Assembly: GCF_003854275.1 (NCBI RefSeq)
Contig: NZ_QTQP01000028.1
Coordinates: 37,835-101,834 of the forward strand
Origin: Burkholderia sp. Bp8963
GTDB lineage: Bacteria; Pseudomonadota; Gammaproteobacteria; Burkholderiales; Burkholderiaceae
Direction: 5' to 3'
Length of the DNA: 64,000 nt
A program made the translations under genes and the position numbers. Positions 53,527-64,000 of the stretch are shown here, piece by piece; the stretch's first letter is position 1, and every line of letters begins with the position of its first letter. The notes under the pieces are model-generated. The model saw only the letters and a program-made list of their open reading frames with translations, did no database searches and was not told where the DNA came from.

Positions 53527-56391
53527 TTATTTCGCGATCGATGCGCTCTTCAGGCGGCCGAATGCCCCTTCGATCAGGGCCTTCTGCTGCTCGTAGTGCT
53601 TCGCGTAGTAGCCGACCGCCGGCGAGGCCGAAGCCGGACGGCCGCTGTATGCCAGCTTCTGCCCTTCCTTCATGCCTTCCTTCAGGTGGTGCTCGACGTA
53701 GAACCACGGGCCCTGGTTCTGCGGCTCGTCCTGCACCCAGACCACTTCAGTCGCGTTCTCGTACTTCTTCATTTCGGCTTCGAACTGCTTGTGCGCGAAC
53801 GGATACAGCTGTTCGATACGGATGATCGCGACGTCGTTCGCCTTCGTTTCGCGGCGGTGCGCGACGAGGTCGTAATACACGCGGCCCGAGCATGCCAGCA
53901 CGCGCTTGACCTTCTTCGCATCGATGCCGCCGTCGATTTCGCCCAGCACCGGCTGGAACGAACCCTTCGCCAGTTCCGACAGGTCCGACACCGCTTCCTT
54001 GTGGCGCAGCAGCGACTTCGGCGTGGCGACGATCAGCGGCTTGCGGAACAGGCGGATCATCTGACGGCGCAGCAGGTGGAAAATCTGTGCCGGCGTCGTC
54101 GGCTGGACCACTTGCATGTTGTGATCCGCGCACAGTTGCAGGAAACGCTCGATACGCGTCGACGAGTGTTCCGGGCCCTGGCCTTCATAGCCGTGCGGCA
54201 GCAGCATCGTGAGACCCGACACGCGGCCCCACTTCACTTCGCCCGACGAGATGAACTGGTCGATCACGACCTGCGCGCCGTTGACGAAGTCGCCGAACTG
54301 CGCTTCCCACAGCACGAGCGTGTTCGGCTCGGCGGTCGAGTAGCCGTATTCGAAGCCCAGCACGGCCTCTTCCGACAGCACCGAGTCGATCACCGTGAAC
54401 TTCGCCTGGCTCTCGGCGATGTTCTGCAGCGGCACATACGTGCCGTCGTTCCAGCGCTCGCGGTTCTGGTCGTGCAGCACCGCGTGACGGTGCGTGAACG
54501 TGCCGCGGCCCGAGTCCTGGCCGGTCAGGCGCACTGCGTAGCCCGACGCGACGAGCGATGCGAACGCGAGGTGTTCGCCCATGCCCCAGTCGAGCGGCTG
54601 GTCGCCACGCGCCATGTTGCGGCGGTCGTTGATCACGCGCTCGACGAGCGGGTGAACCTTGAAGTTTTCCGGCACGGTCGTGATGCGTTCGCCGAGACGC
54701 TTCAGTTCAGCGAGCGGCACGGCCGTATCGGCGGCGTCGGTCCACTTGCGGTTCAGAAACGGAACCCAGTCGACCGCGTACTTGCTCTTGTAGTTCGACA
54801 GGACCGGATCGACCGTGTGATGGCCATCGTCCATCGCCTTGCGGTACGCCTTCACGTAACCGTCAATGTCTGCCGCGGCGATCACGCCCTGCTGCACGAG
54901 CTTCTCGGCGTACAGCGCACGGGTGCCCGGGTGCTGCGCGATCTTCTTGTACATCAGCGGCTGCGTGACGGCCGGCGTGTCCTGCTCGTTGTGACCCAGC
55001 TTGCGGAAGCAGACGATGTCGATCACGACATCCTTGTGGAACTGCATCCGGTAGTCGATCGCGATCTGCGTCGCGAGCACGACGGCTTCCGGATCGTCGC
55101 CGTTCACGTGCAGCACCGGCGCCTCGATCATCTTGACGACGTCGGTACAGTACAGCGTCGAGCGCGCGTCGCGCGGGTCGGACGTCGTGAAGCCGATCTG
55201 GTTGTTGATGACGATGTGCAGCGTGCCGTGCGTGCCGTAACCGCGCGTCTGCGCGAGGTTCAGCGTTTCCATCACGACGCCCTGGCCCGCGAAGGCCGCG
55301 TCACCGTGGATCTGCACCGGCAGCACCTGCAGGCCGTCGTCGTCGCCGCGGCGGTCCATCCGCGCCTTCGCGGAACCTTCGACCACCGGGTTGACGATTT
55401 CGAGGTGCGACGGGTTGAACGCGAGCGACAGGTGAACCGGGCCGCCTTCCGTCGACACGTCCGACGAGAAACCCTTGTGGTACTTCACGTCGCCTGCCGG
55501 CAGGTCGTCGACGTGCTTGCCTTCGAATTCGGCGAACAGGTCCGCCGGCATCTTGCCGAGCGTGTTGACCAGCACGTTCAGACGGCCGCGGTGGGCCATG
55601 CCGATCACGATTTCCTGCACGCCCTTCTTGCCCGCGTGCTGGACGACTTCGTCCATCGACGCGATGAAGCTTTCGCCGCCTTCGAGCGAGAAGCGCTTCT
55701 GGCCGACGTACTTGGTGTGCAGATAGCGCTCGAGGCCTTCCGCTGCCGTCAGGCGGTTCAGGATGTGCTTCTTCTTGTCAGCCGTGAAATTCGGCGTCGC
55801 GCGGGTCGATTCCAGGCGCTCCTGCCACCAGCGCTTCTGTTCAGGATCGCTGATGTACATGAATTCGGCGCCGATCGTGCCGCAGTACGTGTCGCGCAGA
55901 CCCTTGACGATGTCGCGCAGCGACGCCTGGTCGAAACCGAAATACAGGTTGCTCGCGCTGAACGTCTGGTCGAGGTCGCCCTCGGAGAAGTCGTAGAACG
56001 CGGGTTCGAGTTCAGGGATGGCGGGACGTTCGCGACGCTTCAGGGGATCGAGATTGGCCCATTGCGAGCCAAGGAAGCGATATGCGCTGATCAGGGACTG
56101 GACGTGGACCTGCTTGCGCGCGGTGGCCAGATTGCTGGTGCTTTCGCGCGGGATGAAGGCATTGGCCTTCGCACGCTCTGCGAACGATTCGACGATCGGG
56201 AAATGCGCCACGTCGTTGGCGTTCGAGCCGTCCGCTGCAGGAACGTTCTGCAACGCGTCGAAATACTCTCGCCAGTTCTCGGGCACTGACGCCGGATTAT
56301 CGAGATATGCTTCGTACAATTCTTCTACGTACGAAGCATTGCCGCCGAACAGATAGGAGTTCAGCTGGAACTGCTTCATGACATCTGACAT
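53527..56391 (-). CDS. sucA: 2-Oxoglutarate dehydrogenase E1 component
   Basis: 954 residues, full length for the family. It decarboxylates 2-oxoglutarate with thiamine diphosphate and passes the succinyl group to SucB. Clear signatures are the N-terminal NSYLFGGNASYVEELYEAYL, the HRGRLNVLVNTLGK and GDAAFAGQGVV segments of the ThDP site, and FGDFVNGAQVVIDQF of the pyrimidine domain. Start ATG 56391 follows AAAGGTGAG. It begins the suc operon. Confidence 0.97.
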   Translation of the reverse strand: MSDVMKQFQLNSYLFGGNASYVEELYEAYLDNPASVPENWREYFDALQNVPAADGSNANDVAHFPIVESFAERAKANAFIPRESTSNLATARKQVHVQSLISAYRFLGSQWANLDPLKRRERPAIPELEPAFYDFSEGDLDQTFSASNLYFGFDQASLRDIVKGLRDTYCGTIGAEFMYISDPEQKRWWQERLESTRATPNFTADKKKHILNRLTAAEGLERYLHTKYVGQKRFSLEGGESFIASMDEVVQHAGKKGVQEIVIGMAHRGRLNVLVNTLGKMPADLFAEFEGKHVDDLPAGDVKYHKGFSSDVSTEGGPVHLSLAFNPSHLEIVNPVVEGSAKARMDRRGDDDGLQVLPVQIHGDAAFAGQGVVMETLNLAQTRGYGTHGTLHIVINNQIGFTTSDPRDARSTLYCTDVVKMIEAPVLHVNGDDPEAVVLATQIAIDYRMQFHKDVVIDIVCFRKLGHNEQDTPAVTQPLMYKKIAQHPGTRALYAEKLVQQGVIAAADIDGYVKAYRKAMDDGHHTVDPVLSNYKSKYAVDWVPFLNRKWTDAADTAVPLAELKRLGERITTVPENFKVHPLVERVINDRRNMARGDQPLDWGMGEHLAFASLVASGYAVRLTGQDSGRGTFTHRHAVLHDQNRERWNDGTYVPLQNIAESQAKFTVIDSVLSEEAVLGFEYGYSTAEPNTLVLWEAQFGDFVNGAQVVIDQFISSGEVKWGRVSGLTMLLPHGYEGQGPEHSSTRIERFLQLCADHNMQVVQPTTPAQIFHLLRRQMIRLFRKPLIVATPKSLLRHKEAVSDLSELAKGSFQPVLGEIDGGIDAKKVKRVLACSGRVYYDLVAHRRETKANDVAIIRIEQLYPFAHKQFEAEMKKYENATEVVWVQDEPQNQGPWFYVEHHLKEGMKEGQKLAYSGRPASASPAVGYYAKHYEQQKALIEGAFGRLKSASIAK

Positions 56392-56720
56392 TTTACGCTC
56401 ACCTTTCTTCGAGCTTCTCGAGAAATAGCGGGTTGCTCAACCTTCCGCGACACGGCCTGACCGTTTAGCGGATTGCGAATCAAGTCTTGCTTGGAAGGAC
56501 CTAAAACTTGCGTGCGCGCAGCATATCACAGAACCGATACCGGGATTCACGCGGGAAAGCACGATAGCACAAGGCGCGACGGGGATCCGGCCGGATTGAA
56601 GCGACCCCGTGAAACATTGTTTTGCACGCGTGCCGCTTGCCGGCCGCCGAGGTGCAAAAAAGGCCGCCCGAAGGCGGCCTTTTCATCGTGCCGGAATCGC
56701 TCCGGCGCGCGAAACGCGGA
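56392..56720. other. Intergenic region between typA and sucA (329 bp)
   Basis: Contains the typA terminator (56656-56682) on the left-running strand and the sucA promoter region. I could not assign a confident -35/-10 pair. No small gene is supported. Confidence 0.5.
56656..56682 (-). terminator. Terminator of typA
   Basis: AAAGGCCGCC (56659-56668) pairs with GGCGGCCTTT (56673-56682) around CGAA; on the minus strand it ends in a run of six T. Confidence 0.9.
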
Positions 56721-58547
<1,827 letters not shown>

Positions 58548-58882
58548 AGAAACCTGAAAATCGATTGAACGCGCAAACGCGCACGGACGTATTTCACGTG
58601 CGTGCGCACTGCAGCTTGGGAAGCGACGGATTATAGCACGCGCGAATGTCGCAAGCTGACAGAGCGTTGCGCCGCAGCAAGATGGATACGGCCCCGTTCA
58701 TCGCCAGGAGCGCCGCACGCCCCACCGCCCTCGCCTGCGCCGTCATCGTTAGGTAAAGACCCTCATTCGTCAGGGGTATTACTCCGCGCCGAGCAAGTCC
58801 TCTGTGGTTCGATTAACATTTGCCGAGGCAAGCAATTGTGCCTATACTGCTGCCTAGTCAACTATTGCAGCTTCAGGGTTTT
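58548..58882. other. Intergenic region between typA and the MarR-type gene (335 bp)
   Basis: Divergent promoter region. The right end holds a MarR-type operator fused to a sigma-70 promoter (58820-58848). I see no gene. Confidence 0.5.
58820..58848 (+). promoter_or_regulatory. Sigma-70 promoter with an overlapping MarR-type operator
   Basis: A -35-like TTGCCG (58820-58825) is 17 bp from a -10 TATACT (58843-58848). The -35 is inside the perfect dyad TTGCC-GA-GGCAA (58820-58831), which matches the TTGCC-N2-GGCAA core known for E. coli MarR operators. A repressor bound here would block RNA polymerase. Confidence 0.65.
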
Positions 58883-59380
58883 ATGTCGGATCCGTCCTCT
58901 TCCAATTCTCAGTCCCTATCGCTTCTGACGTACCAGATGAACGACAGCGTCGGTTATCTGATGTCGCGCGTGAAATCGCTGATGACCAACCTGGTCACGC
59001 AGCGCACGCAGGAAGAGCTCGGCATCACCGGTACGCAGGCGAGCATGCTGTTCATGATCGCGGTCGGCAAATGTTCGACCGCCGCGGAGCTCGCGCGCGA
59101 ATACGCGATCGACGCGAGCGCGGTGACGCGCCTGCTCGACCGCGTCGAGAAACGCGGCCTGCTGTGCCGCGTGCGCAGCATCGAGGACCGTCGCGTCGTG
59201 CGGCTCGAACTGACCGACGAAGGCCGCGCGCTCGCCGAGCAGCTGCCACCGATCTTCCGCAGCGTGCTCGACCAGTTGCTGGACGGCTTTACGCCGGAAG
59301 AAGTCGGTTTCCTGAAGAGCATGCTGCGCCGGATTCTCAGCAATTACTGCGAAGCGGCCGGCAGCAGCAACTCGCAATAG
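58883..59380 (+). CDS. MarR-family regulator of the efflux operon (EmrR-like)
   Basis: 165 residues. The winged helix is complete: STAAELAREYAIDASAVTRLLDRVEKRGL then RRVVRLELTDEG. Such repressors release DNA when bound by phenolic or hydrophobic compounds. The start ATG 58883 follows CAGGG; the 21-codon upstream extension overlaps the operator and is rejected. It is followed by outer-membrane, adaptor and pump genes, as in emrRAB, and the operator upstream implies autoregulation. Confidence 0.88.
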   Translation: MSDPSSSNSQSLSLLTYQMNDSVGYLMSRVKSLMTNLVTQRTQEELGITGTQASMLFMIAVGKCSTAAELAREYAIDASAVTRLLDRVEKRGLLCRVRSIEDRRVVRLELTDEGRALAEQLPPIFRSVLDQLLDGFTPEEVGFLKSMLRRILSNYCEAAGSSNSQ

Positions 59381-59464
59381 TTGCCATAACAATCAACATC
59401 GACAGATTAATGTAAGGAAATCCTTGCAGTGTCCATCATCCATTCCGAGTCAGGGATTCGCGCG

Positions 59465-60988
59465 ATGAAATCCTCCCCGTTGTCCGTGCGTGCCGGGTCG
59501 TGCCGGGCTGCCGTCGCTGCCGCGGTCGCCGCGCTGGCACTGGCGGGCTGCGCGAACTACATCGGCATCAGGAGCGACAAGCAGATCGCCCCCGCGTCGC
59601 AATTCGACACCGCCCAGAGCCTGCCGGCCGAAGGCGGCAAGTGGCCGTCGCTCGACTGGGCCGCCCAGTTCGGCGATCCGCAGCTGCCGAAGCTGATCGA
59701 CGAGGCGCTCGCCGACAATCCGTCGATCGCGCAGGCGCAGGCGCGAATCGCGAAGGCGTCGTCGTATATCGAGTCGTCGCGCTCGAACCTGCTGCCGAAG
59801 GCCGAAGCAAGCTACTCGTGGACGCGCGAGCTGTATTCGGGCAACGCGCTCTTCCCTCCTCCGTACGGCGGCGCGTGGTACAGCGAGAACAACGCGCTTG
59901 CGAGCGCGTCGTGGGATCTCGACCTGTGGGGCAAGAACCGCGAGCGCCTGCATACTGCCGTGTCGCAGGAAAAGGCCGCCGAGGCCGACCTGCAGCAGGC
60001 GCGCGTCACGCTCGCATCGTCGATCGCCCGCACCTACAACTCGCTCGCGCAACTGTATGCACTGCGTGACATCGCGCAGCGCGAGATCGTCAACCGCCAG
60101 ACGGTCGGCAAGATCACCGACGGCCGCGTGTCGGCCGGCCTCGACACGAACGTCGAACGCCAGACCGCGCGCGGCAACGTCGCGACCACCCAGGCGTCGC
60201 TGTCCGACCTCGAAGGCCAGATCACGACGGTCCGCTATCAGCTCGCCGCGCTGCTCGGCAAGGGGCCGGACCGCGGGCTGAAGATCGCGGCACCGGTGCT
60301 GAATCCGGGCGGCGCCGTCACGCTGCCCGACAACCTGCCGGCCGACCTCGTGTCACGCCGCCCCGACATCATCGCCGCGCGCTGGCAGGTCGAAGCCGCG
60401 ATGCACGACGTGAAGGAAGCCAAGGCCGAGTTCTACCCCGACGTGAACCTCGCGGCGAGCTTCGGCTTCGATGCGTTCGGCTGGGGCAAATTCCTGAATT
60501 TCGCGAGCCGCCAGGCCCAGTTCGGCCCGGCGATTCACCTGCCGATCTTCGACGCCGGCGCGCTGCGCGCGCAGCTCAAGGGCCGCTATGCGGACTTCGA
60601 CCTGACGGTCGCGAACTACAACCAGACGCTGATCGGCGCGATGAACGACGTCGCGACGCAGGTCGCATCGATCCGCGCGATCGACAGGCAGATGGACGAC
60701 GCGCAGCGCGCGCTCGACGCATCGACGCGCGCATACGACCTGGCCGTGATCCGCTACAAGGCCGGCCTGTCACCGCAACTGCAGGTGCTGAACGCGGACA
60801 GCAACCGCCTCGCGTCGGAGCAGACCGTGACCAACCTGAAGATGCGGCGGCGCGACATGCAGTTCGCGCTGATCAAGGCGCTCGGCGGCGGCTTCGACGC
60901 CACCGGCACCCGCCTCGCCGCACCCGATGCCGATCGCGCCGCGCAGGCCAGAGCCGCGCAGCAGGCCGCACAACAGGCCGCGAACTGA
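59465..60988 (+). CDS. NodT-family outer-membrane efflux lipoprotein
   Basis: 507 residues. The signal sequence ends in the lipobox LAGC (Cys near residue 29). Two OEP repeats follow, with the PQLPKLIDEALADNPSIAQA opening and the PADLVSRRPDIIAARWQVEAA segment typical of TolC-type channels. An Ala/Gln-rich tail ends the protein. It should form the exit duct for the EmrAB-like pump. A GTG at 59429 is an alternative start with AAGGAA, but the ATG at 59465 gives the correct signal peptide. Confidence 0.9.
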   Translation: MKSSPLSVRAGSCRAAVAAAVAALALAGCANYIGIRSDKQIAPASQFDTAQSLPAEGGKWPSLDWAAQFGDPQLPKLIDEALADNPSIAQAQARIAKASSYIESSRSNLLPKAEASYSWTRELYSGNALFPPPYGGAWYSENNALASASWDLDLWGKNRERLHTAVSQEKAAEADLQQARVTLASSIARTYNSLAQLYALRDIAQREIVNRQTVGKITDGRVSAGLDTNVERQTARGNVATTQASLSDLEGQITTVRYQLAALLGKGPDRGLKIAAPVLNPGGAVTLPDNLPADLVSRRPDIIAARWQVEAAMHDVKEAKAEFYPDVNLAASFGFDAFGWGKFLNFASRQAQFGPAIHLPIFDAGALRAQLKGRYADFDLTVANYNQTLIGAMNDVATQVASIRAIDRQMDDAQRALDASTRAYDLAVIRYKAGLSPQLQVLNADSNRLASEQTVTNLKMRRRDMQFALIKALGGGFDATGTRLAAPDADRAAQARAAQQAAQQAAN

Positions 60989-61041
60989 ATCGGCACGACC
61001 ACTACGCAGACACTCGAAATAATCGGACGGAGAACATCGCC

Positions 61042-62265
61042 ATGAGCGACCCCCAACAAAACGCCGCCAGCACCCAGGCGCAGGGCAACGGCAAGCGCAA
61101 ACGGATGATGACGCTGCTCGTCGCGGTCATCGTGATCGCGGCTATCGCCTACGGGCTGTACTACTTCCTCGTCGCGCGCTTCCACGAGAGCACCGACGAT
61201 GCATACGTGAACGGCAACGTCGTGCAGATCACGCCGCAAGTGACAGGCACCGTGATCGCGGTGAAGGCCGACGACACGCAGACCGTGAAGGCGGGCGATC
61301 CGCTGGTCGTGCTCGATCCGGCCGACTCGCAGGTCTCGCTGCAGCAGGCCGAGGCGAACCTCGCGCAGACGGTGCGCCAGGTGCGCGGCCTGTTCGTCAA
61401 CGACGACCAGTACCGCGCGCAGGTCGCGCTGCGCCAGTCTGACCTGTCGAAGGCCGACGACGATTTGCGCCGCCGCGTCGCGGTCGCGCAGACGGGCGCC
61501 GTGTCGCAGGAAGAAATCTCGCACGCGCGTGACGCGGTGCGCGCCGCGCAGGCGTCGCTCGACGCCGCACAACAGCAGCTCGCATCGAACCGTGCGCTGA
61601 CCGCGAATACGACGATCGCATCGCACCCGAACGTGCTCGCCGCGGCCGCGAAAGTCCGCGACGCGTATCTTGCGAACGCGCGCAACATGCTGCCCGCGCC
61701 AGTCACCGGCTACGTCGCGAAACGCTCGGTGCAGGTCGGCCAGCGCGTGTCGCCGGGCACGCCGCTGATGTCGGTCGTGCCGCTGAACGCCGTGTGGATC
61801 GATGCGAACTTCAAGGAAGTCCAGCTGAAGCACATGCGCATCGGCCAGCCGGTCGAGCTGACCGCCGACATCTACGGCTCGTCGGTCGTCTATCACGGCA
61901 AGGTCGTCGGCTTCTCGGCCGGTACCGGCTCGGCGTTCTCGCTGCTGCCCGCGCAGAACGCGACCGGCAACTGGATCAAGGTCGTGCAGCGCCTGCCGGT
62001 GCGTATCGAGATCGATCCGCAGGATCTCGAAAAGCATCCGCTGCGCATCGGCCTGTCGATGCAGGTCGACGTCAACATCAAGGACGAGAGCGGCAACCAG
62101 CTCGGCAACGTACAGAACACGGTCTACCAGACCGACGTGTTCGCGAAGTACGGTGACGAAGCCAACGCCGAAATCGCGCGCATCGTCGCGGAGAACGCGG
62201 GTGGCAACGCGTCGGCTGCGGCGCCGGCCCCGGCGAAGCAGAGCAGCATCGCGAAGATGATGTAA
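61042..62265 (+). CDS. emrA: EmrA-like membrane fusion (HlyD) protein
   Basis: 407 residues. One N-terminal membrane anchor (about 20-42), then STDDAYVNGNVVQITPQVTG, the EmrA biotinyl-lipoyl-like start, a coiled-coil hairpin (about 90-180), the second lipoyl half (AKRSVQVGQRVSPGTPLMSVV) and beta-barrel. It bridges the inner-membrane pump and the NodT-type channel. It lies 53 bp after the channel gene. Confidence 0.92.
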   Translation: MSDPQQNAASTQAQGNGKRKRMMTLLVAVIVIAAIAYGLYYFLVARFHESTDDAYVNGNVVQITPQVTGTVIAVKADDTQTVKAGDPLVVLDPADSQVSLQQAEANLAQTVRQVRGLFVNDDQYRAQVALRQSDLSKADDDLRRRVAVAQTGAVSQEEISHARDAVRAAQASLDAAQQQLASNRALTANTTIASHPNVLAAAAKVRDAYLANARNMLPAPVTGYVAKRSVQVGQRVSPGTPLMSVVPLNAVWIDANFKEVQLKHMRIGQPVELTADIYGSSVVYHGKVVGFSAGTGSAFSLLPAQNATGNWIKVVQRLPVRIEIDPQDLEKHPLRIGLSMQVDVNIKDESGNQLGNVQNTVYQTDVFAKYGDEANAEIARIVAENAGGNASAAAPAPAKQSSIAKMM

Positions 62266-62293
62266 TCCGTTCCGATCCCGGAAAACCACCGAC

Positions 62294-63853
62294 ATGGCAC
62301 AGCCTCCTGTCTCTCACCCGCCCTTGCAGGGCGGGCAGCTCGTGATCGGGACGATCGCGGTGTCGCTCGCCGTGTTCATGAACGTGCTCGACACGTCGAT
62401 CGCGAACGTCGCAATCCCGACGATCTCGGGCGATCTCGGCGTATCGGCCGACCAGGGCACCTGGGTCATCACGTCGTTCGCGGTCGCGAACGCGATCTCC
62501 GTCCCGCTGACGGGCTGGCTCACCGATCGCTTCGGACAGGTTCGCCTGTTCCTCGCGTCGATCATCCTGTTCGTGATTTCGTCGTGGATGTGCGGGCTCT
62601 CCCCCAACCTGCCGTTCCTGCTCGCATCGCGCGTGCTGCAAGGCGCGGTTGCCGGCCCGATGATTCCGTTGTCGCAAGCGCTGCTGCTCTCGAGCTATCC
62701 GCGTGCGAAGGCGCCGATGGCGCTCGCGCTGTGGGCGATGACGACGCTGATCGCGCCCGTCGCCGGCCCGATCCTCGGCGGCTGGATCTCTGACAACTAC
62801 TCGTGGCCTTGGATCTTCTACGTCAACATCCCGGTCGGCATCGCCGCCGCGGCCGCGACGTGGATGATCTACCGCCAGCGCGAGTCGGCGGTGCGGCGCG
62901 CGCCGATCGATGGCGTTGGCCTCGCGCTGCTGGTCGTCTGGGTCGGCTCGCTGCAGATCATGCTCGACAAGGGCAAGGATCTCGACTGGTTCGCGTCGAC
63001 GACCATCATCGTGCTCGCGCTGACCGCCGTCATCGCGTTCGCGTTCTTCGTCATCTGGGAGCTCACCGCCGAGCACCCGGTCGTCGATCTGTCGCTGTTC
63101 CGCATGCGGAACTTCACCGGCGGCACGGTCGCGCTGTCGATCGGGTACGGCCTGTACTTCGGCAACCTCGTGCTGTTGCCGCTGTGGCTGCAGACGCAGA
63201 TCGGCTATACCGCGACCGACGCCGGTCTCGTGATGGCGCCGGTCGGCCTGTTCGCGATCCTGCTGTCGCCGCTCACCGGGAAGTATCTGCCGCGCACCGA
63301 TCCGCGCTATATCTCGACAGCGTCGTTCCTGACCTTTGCGCTGTGCTTCTGGATGCGTTCCCGCTACACGACGGGCGTCGACGAATGGTCGCTGACGCTG
63401 CCGACGCTCGTGCAGGGCATCGCGATGGCCGGCTTCTTCATTCCGCTCGTGTCGATCACGCTGTCCGGCCTGCCGGGCCACCGCATTCCCGCGGCGTCGG
63501 GCCTGTCGAACTTCGTGCGGATCATGTGCGGCGGCATCGGCACGTCGATCTTCCAGACCGCCTGGGATCACCGGAACAACTTCCACCACGCGCAACTGGT
63601 CGAGCAGGCGAACGCGTACAACCCGACGTTCAACCAGGCCGTCACGCAGATGGGCAATCTCGGCCTGACCCAGCAGCAGGCGCATGGCCTGATCAACAAC
63701 ATGGCCACGCAGCAGGCCGCGCAGCTCGGCGTGAACGACCTGTTCTACATCTCGGCCGCGATCTTCGTGCTGCTGATCGCGCTGATCTGGATCACGAAGC
63801 CCGAGCGTGCGGGAGGCGGCGATGCGGGCGCGGCGGCATCGGCCGCACACTGA
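62294..63853 (+). CDS. emrB: EmrB-like MFS drug exporter (DHA2 family, 14 TM)
   Basis: 519 residues, 14 membrane segments. Motif C of antiporters and the DHA2 opening (VFMNVLDTSIANVAIPTISG, motif D1) are clear, as is the loop 2-3 motif LTDRFGQVRLFL. It should expel hydrophobic or phenolic compounds with proton exchange, with EmrA and the NodT-type channel. It starts 28 bp after emrA and is the last gene of the efflux operon. Confidence 0.93.
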   Translation: MAQPPVSHPPLQGGQLVIGTIAVSLAVFMNVLDTSIANVAIPTISGDLGVSADQGTWVITSFAVANAISVPLTGWLTDRFGQVRLFLASIILFVISSWMCGLSPNLPFLLASRVLQGAVAGPMIPLSQALLLSSYPRAKAPMALALWAMTTLIAPVAGPILGGWISDNYSWPWIFYVNIPVGIAAAAATWMIYRQRESAVRRAPIDGVGLALLVVWVGSLQIMLDKGKDLDWFASTTIIVLALTAVIAFAFFVIWELTAEHPVVDLSLFRMRNFTGGTVALSIGYGLYFGNLVLLPLWLQTQIGYTATDAGLVMAPVGLFAILLSPLTGKYLPRTDPRYISTASFLTFALCFWMRSRYTTGVDEWSLTLPTLVQGIAMAGFFIPLVSITLSGLPGHRIPAASGLSNFVRIMCGGIGTSIFQTAWDHRNNFHHAQLVEQANAYNPTFNQAVTQMGNLGLTQQQAHGLINNMATQQAAQLGVNDLFYISAAIFVLLIALIWITKPERAGGGDAGAAASAAH

Positions 63854-63882
63854 ACGCAGCACCGGTCGGCGCAAATTGGGAT

Positions 63883-63960
63883 AGGGGCAGGCCTCGCGGC
63901 CCGACCCCTCCCGCACCACCGTGCGTACGGGTCCGTACACGGCGGTTCGGATCAGTTGAT
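63883..63960 (-). mobile_element. Probable terminal fragment of a group II intron (minus strand)
   Basis: Read on the minus strand, the hairpins CCGTGTACGG/CCGTACGCACGG and AGGGG..GGCC/GGCC..CCCCT stand in the order and spacing that I know from regions around the ORF of bacterial group II introns (a CCGTACG-type stem, GGTGGTG, then a GGGAGGGG..GGCC stem). A reverse transcriptase gene, if present, would lie right of the window. No domain V can be confirmed from the 150 bases available. Confidence 0.4.
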
Positions 63961-64000
63961 CGGCGATGGACCCAGCGACGGAAGGCCCAACGAGCGGAAG

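Noticed and set aside
53425..56289. A 954-codon plus-strand frame opposite sucA
   Set aside because: Shadow of the highly conserved sucA gene.

Overview
The window is a 64 kb piece of a GC-rich betaproteobacterial chromosome. Codon use, gene content and gene order point to Burkholderia, most likely the Burkholderia cepacia complex: a long repeat-tailed Hfq2, a Tad pilus locus, a nearby sucA-sucB-lpdA cluster and typA. Species assignment is inference from remembered gene order, not from a search.

Region 1 (1-8.3 kb) looks like the end of a genomic island. A leftward catabolic cluster (61-residue exported protein, DUF1302 outer-membrane protein, pirin, enolase-superfamily enzyme, acyl-CoA synthetase, extradiol-type dioxygenase cut by the window edge) faces a rightward short-chain dehydrogenase. 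It ends at a 24-bp 3' fragment of a tRNA gene (probably tRNA-Leu) followed by a terminator, the usual footprint of tRNA-targeted integration. A nested, mutually exclusive hairpin set lies upstream of the leftward cluster.

Region 2 (8.3-19.2 kb) holds an Ohr-type peroxidase gene and a sugar operon: ROK repressor, ABC ATPase, permease, binding protein, pgi, PfkB-family kinase, zwf, mutarotase. Together these could import a sugar, phosphorylate it, interconvert F6P and G6P and enter the Entner-Doudoroff/pentose phosphate route. A perfect 12-3-12 palindrome precedes the repressor gene.

Region 3 (19.2-29.2 kb) is housekeeping and accessory backbone: SulP transporter with a ParB-like partner, GNAT acetyltransferase, MFS transporter, a PsrA-like TetR regulator with a consensus-like operator, fadD, a DUF1571 protein, a His/Asp-tailed exported protein and hfq2.

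Region 4 (29.2-48.8 kb) is the most interesting part. A 14-gene leftward Tad/Flp pilus operon runs flp, tadV, tadE, rcpC, rcpA, tadZ, tadA, tadB, tadC, tadD, a DUF3613 gene, tadG, a sigma-54 enhancer-binding protein gene and a DUF2968 gene. Divergent from flp, behind a perfect sigma-54 promoter, lie two paralogous repeat-rich lipoprotein genes followed by a TpsB/FhaC-like outer-membrane pore gene with no TpsA-type partner. I propose that the sigma-54 activator in the pilus operon controls this second unit, and that the pore may export or display the repeat lipoproteins.

Region 5 (48.8-64 kb) contains a solitary IS5-type transposase fragment, zapE, the 2-oxoglutarate dehydrogenase genes sucA-sucB-lpdA, typA, and an emrRAB-like efflux operon (MarR regulator, NodT-type outer-membrane lipoprotein, HlyD-type adaptor, 14-TM MFS pump) with a MarR-type operator over its promoter. 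The right edge carries a hairpin-rich segment that resembles the end of a group II intron.
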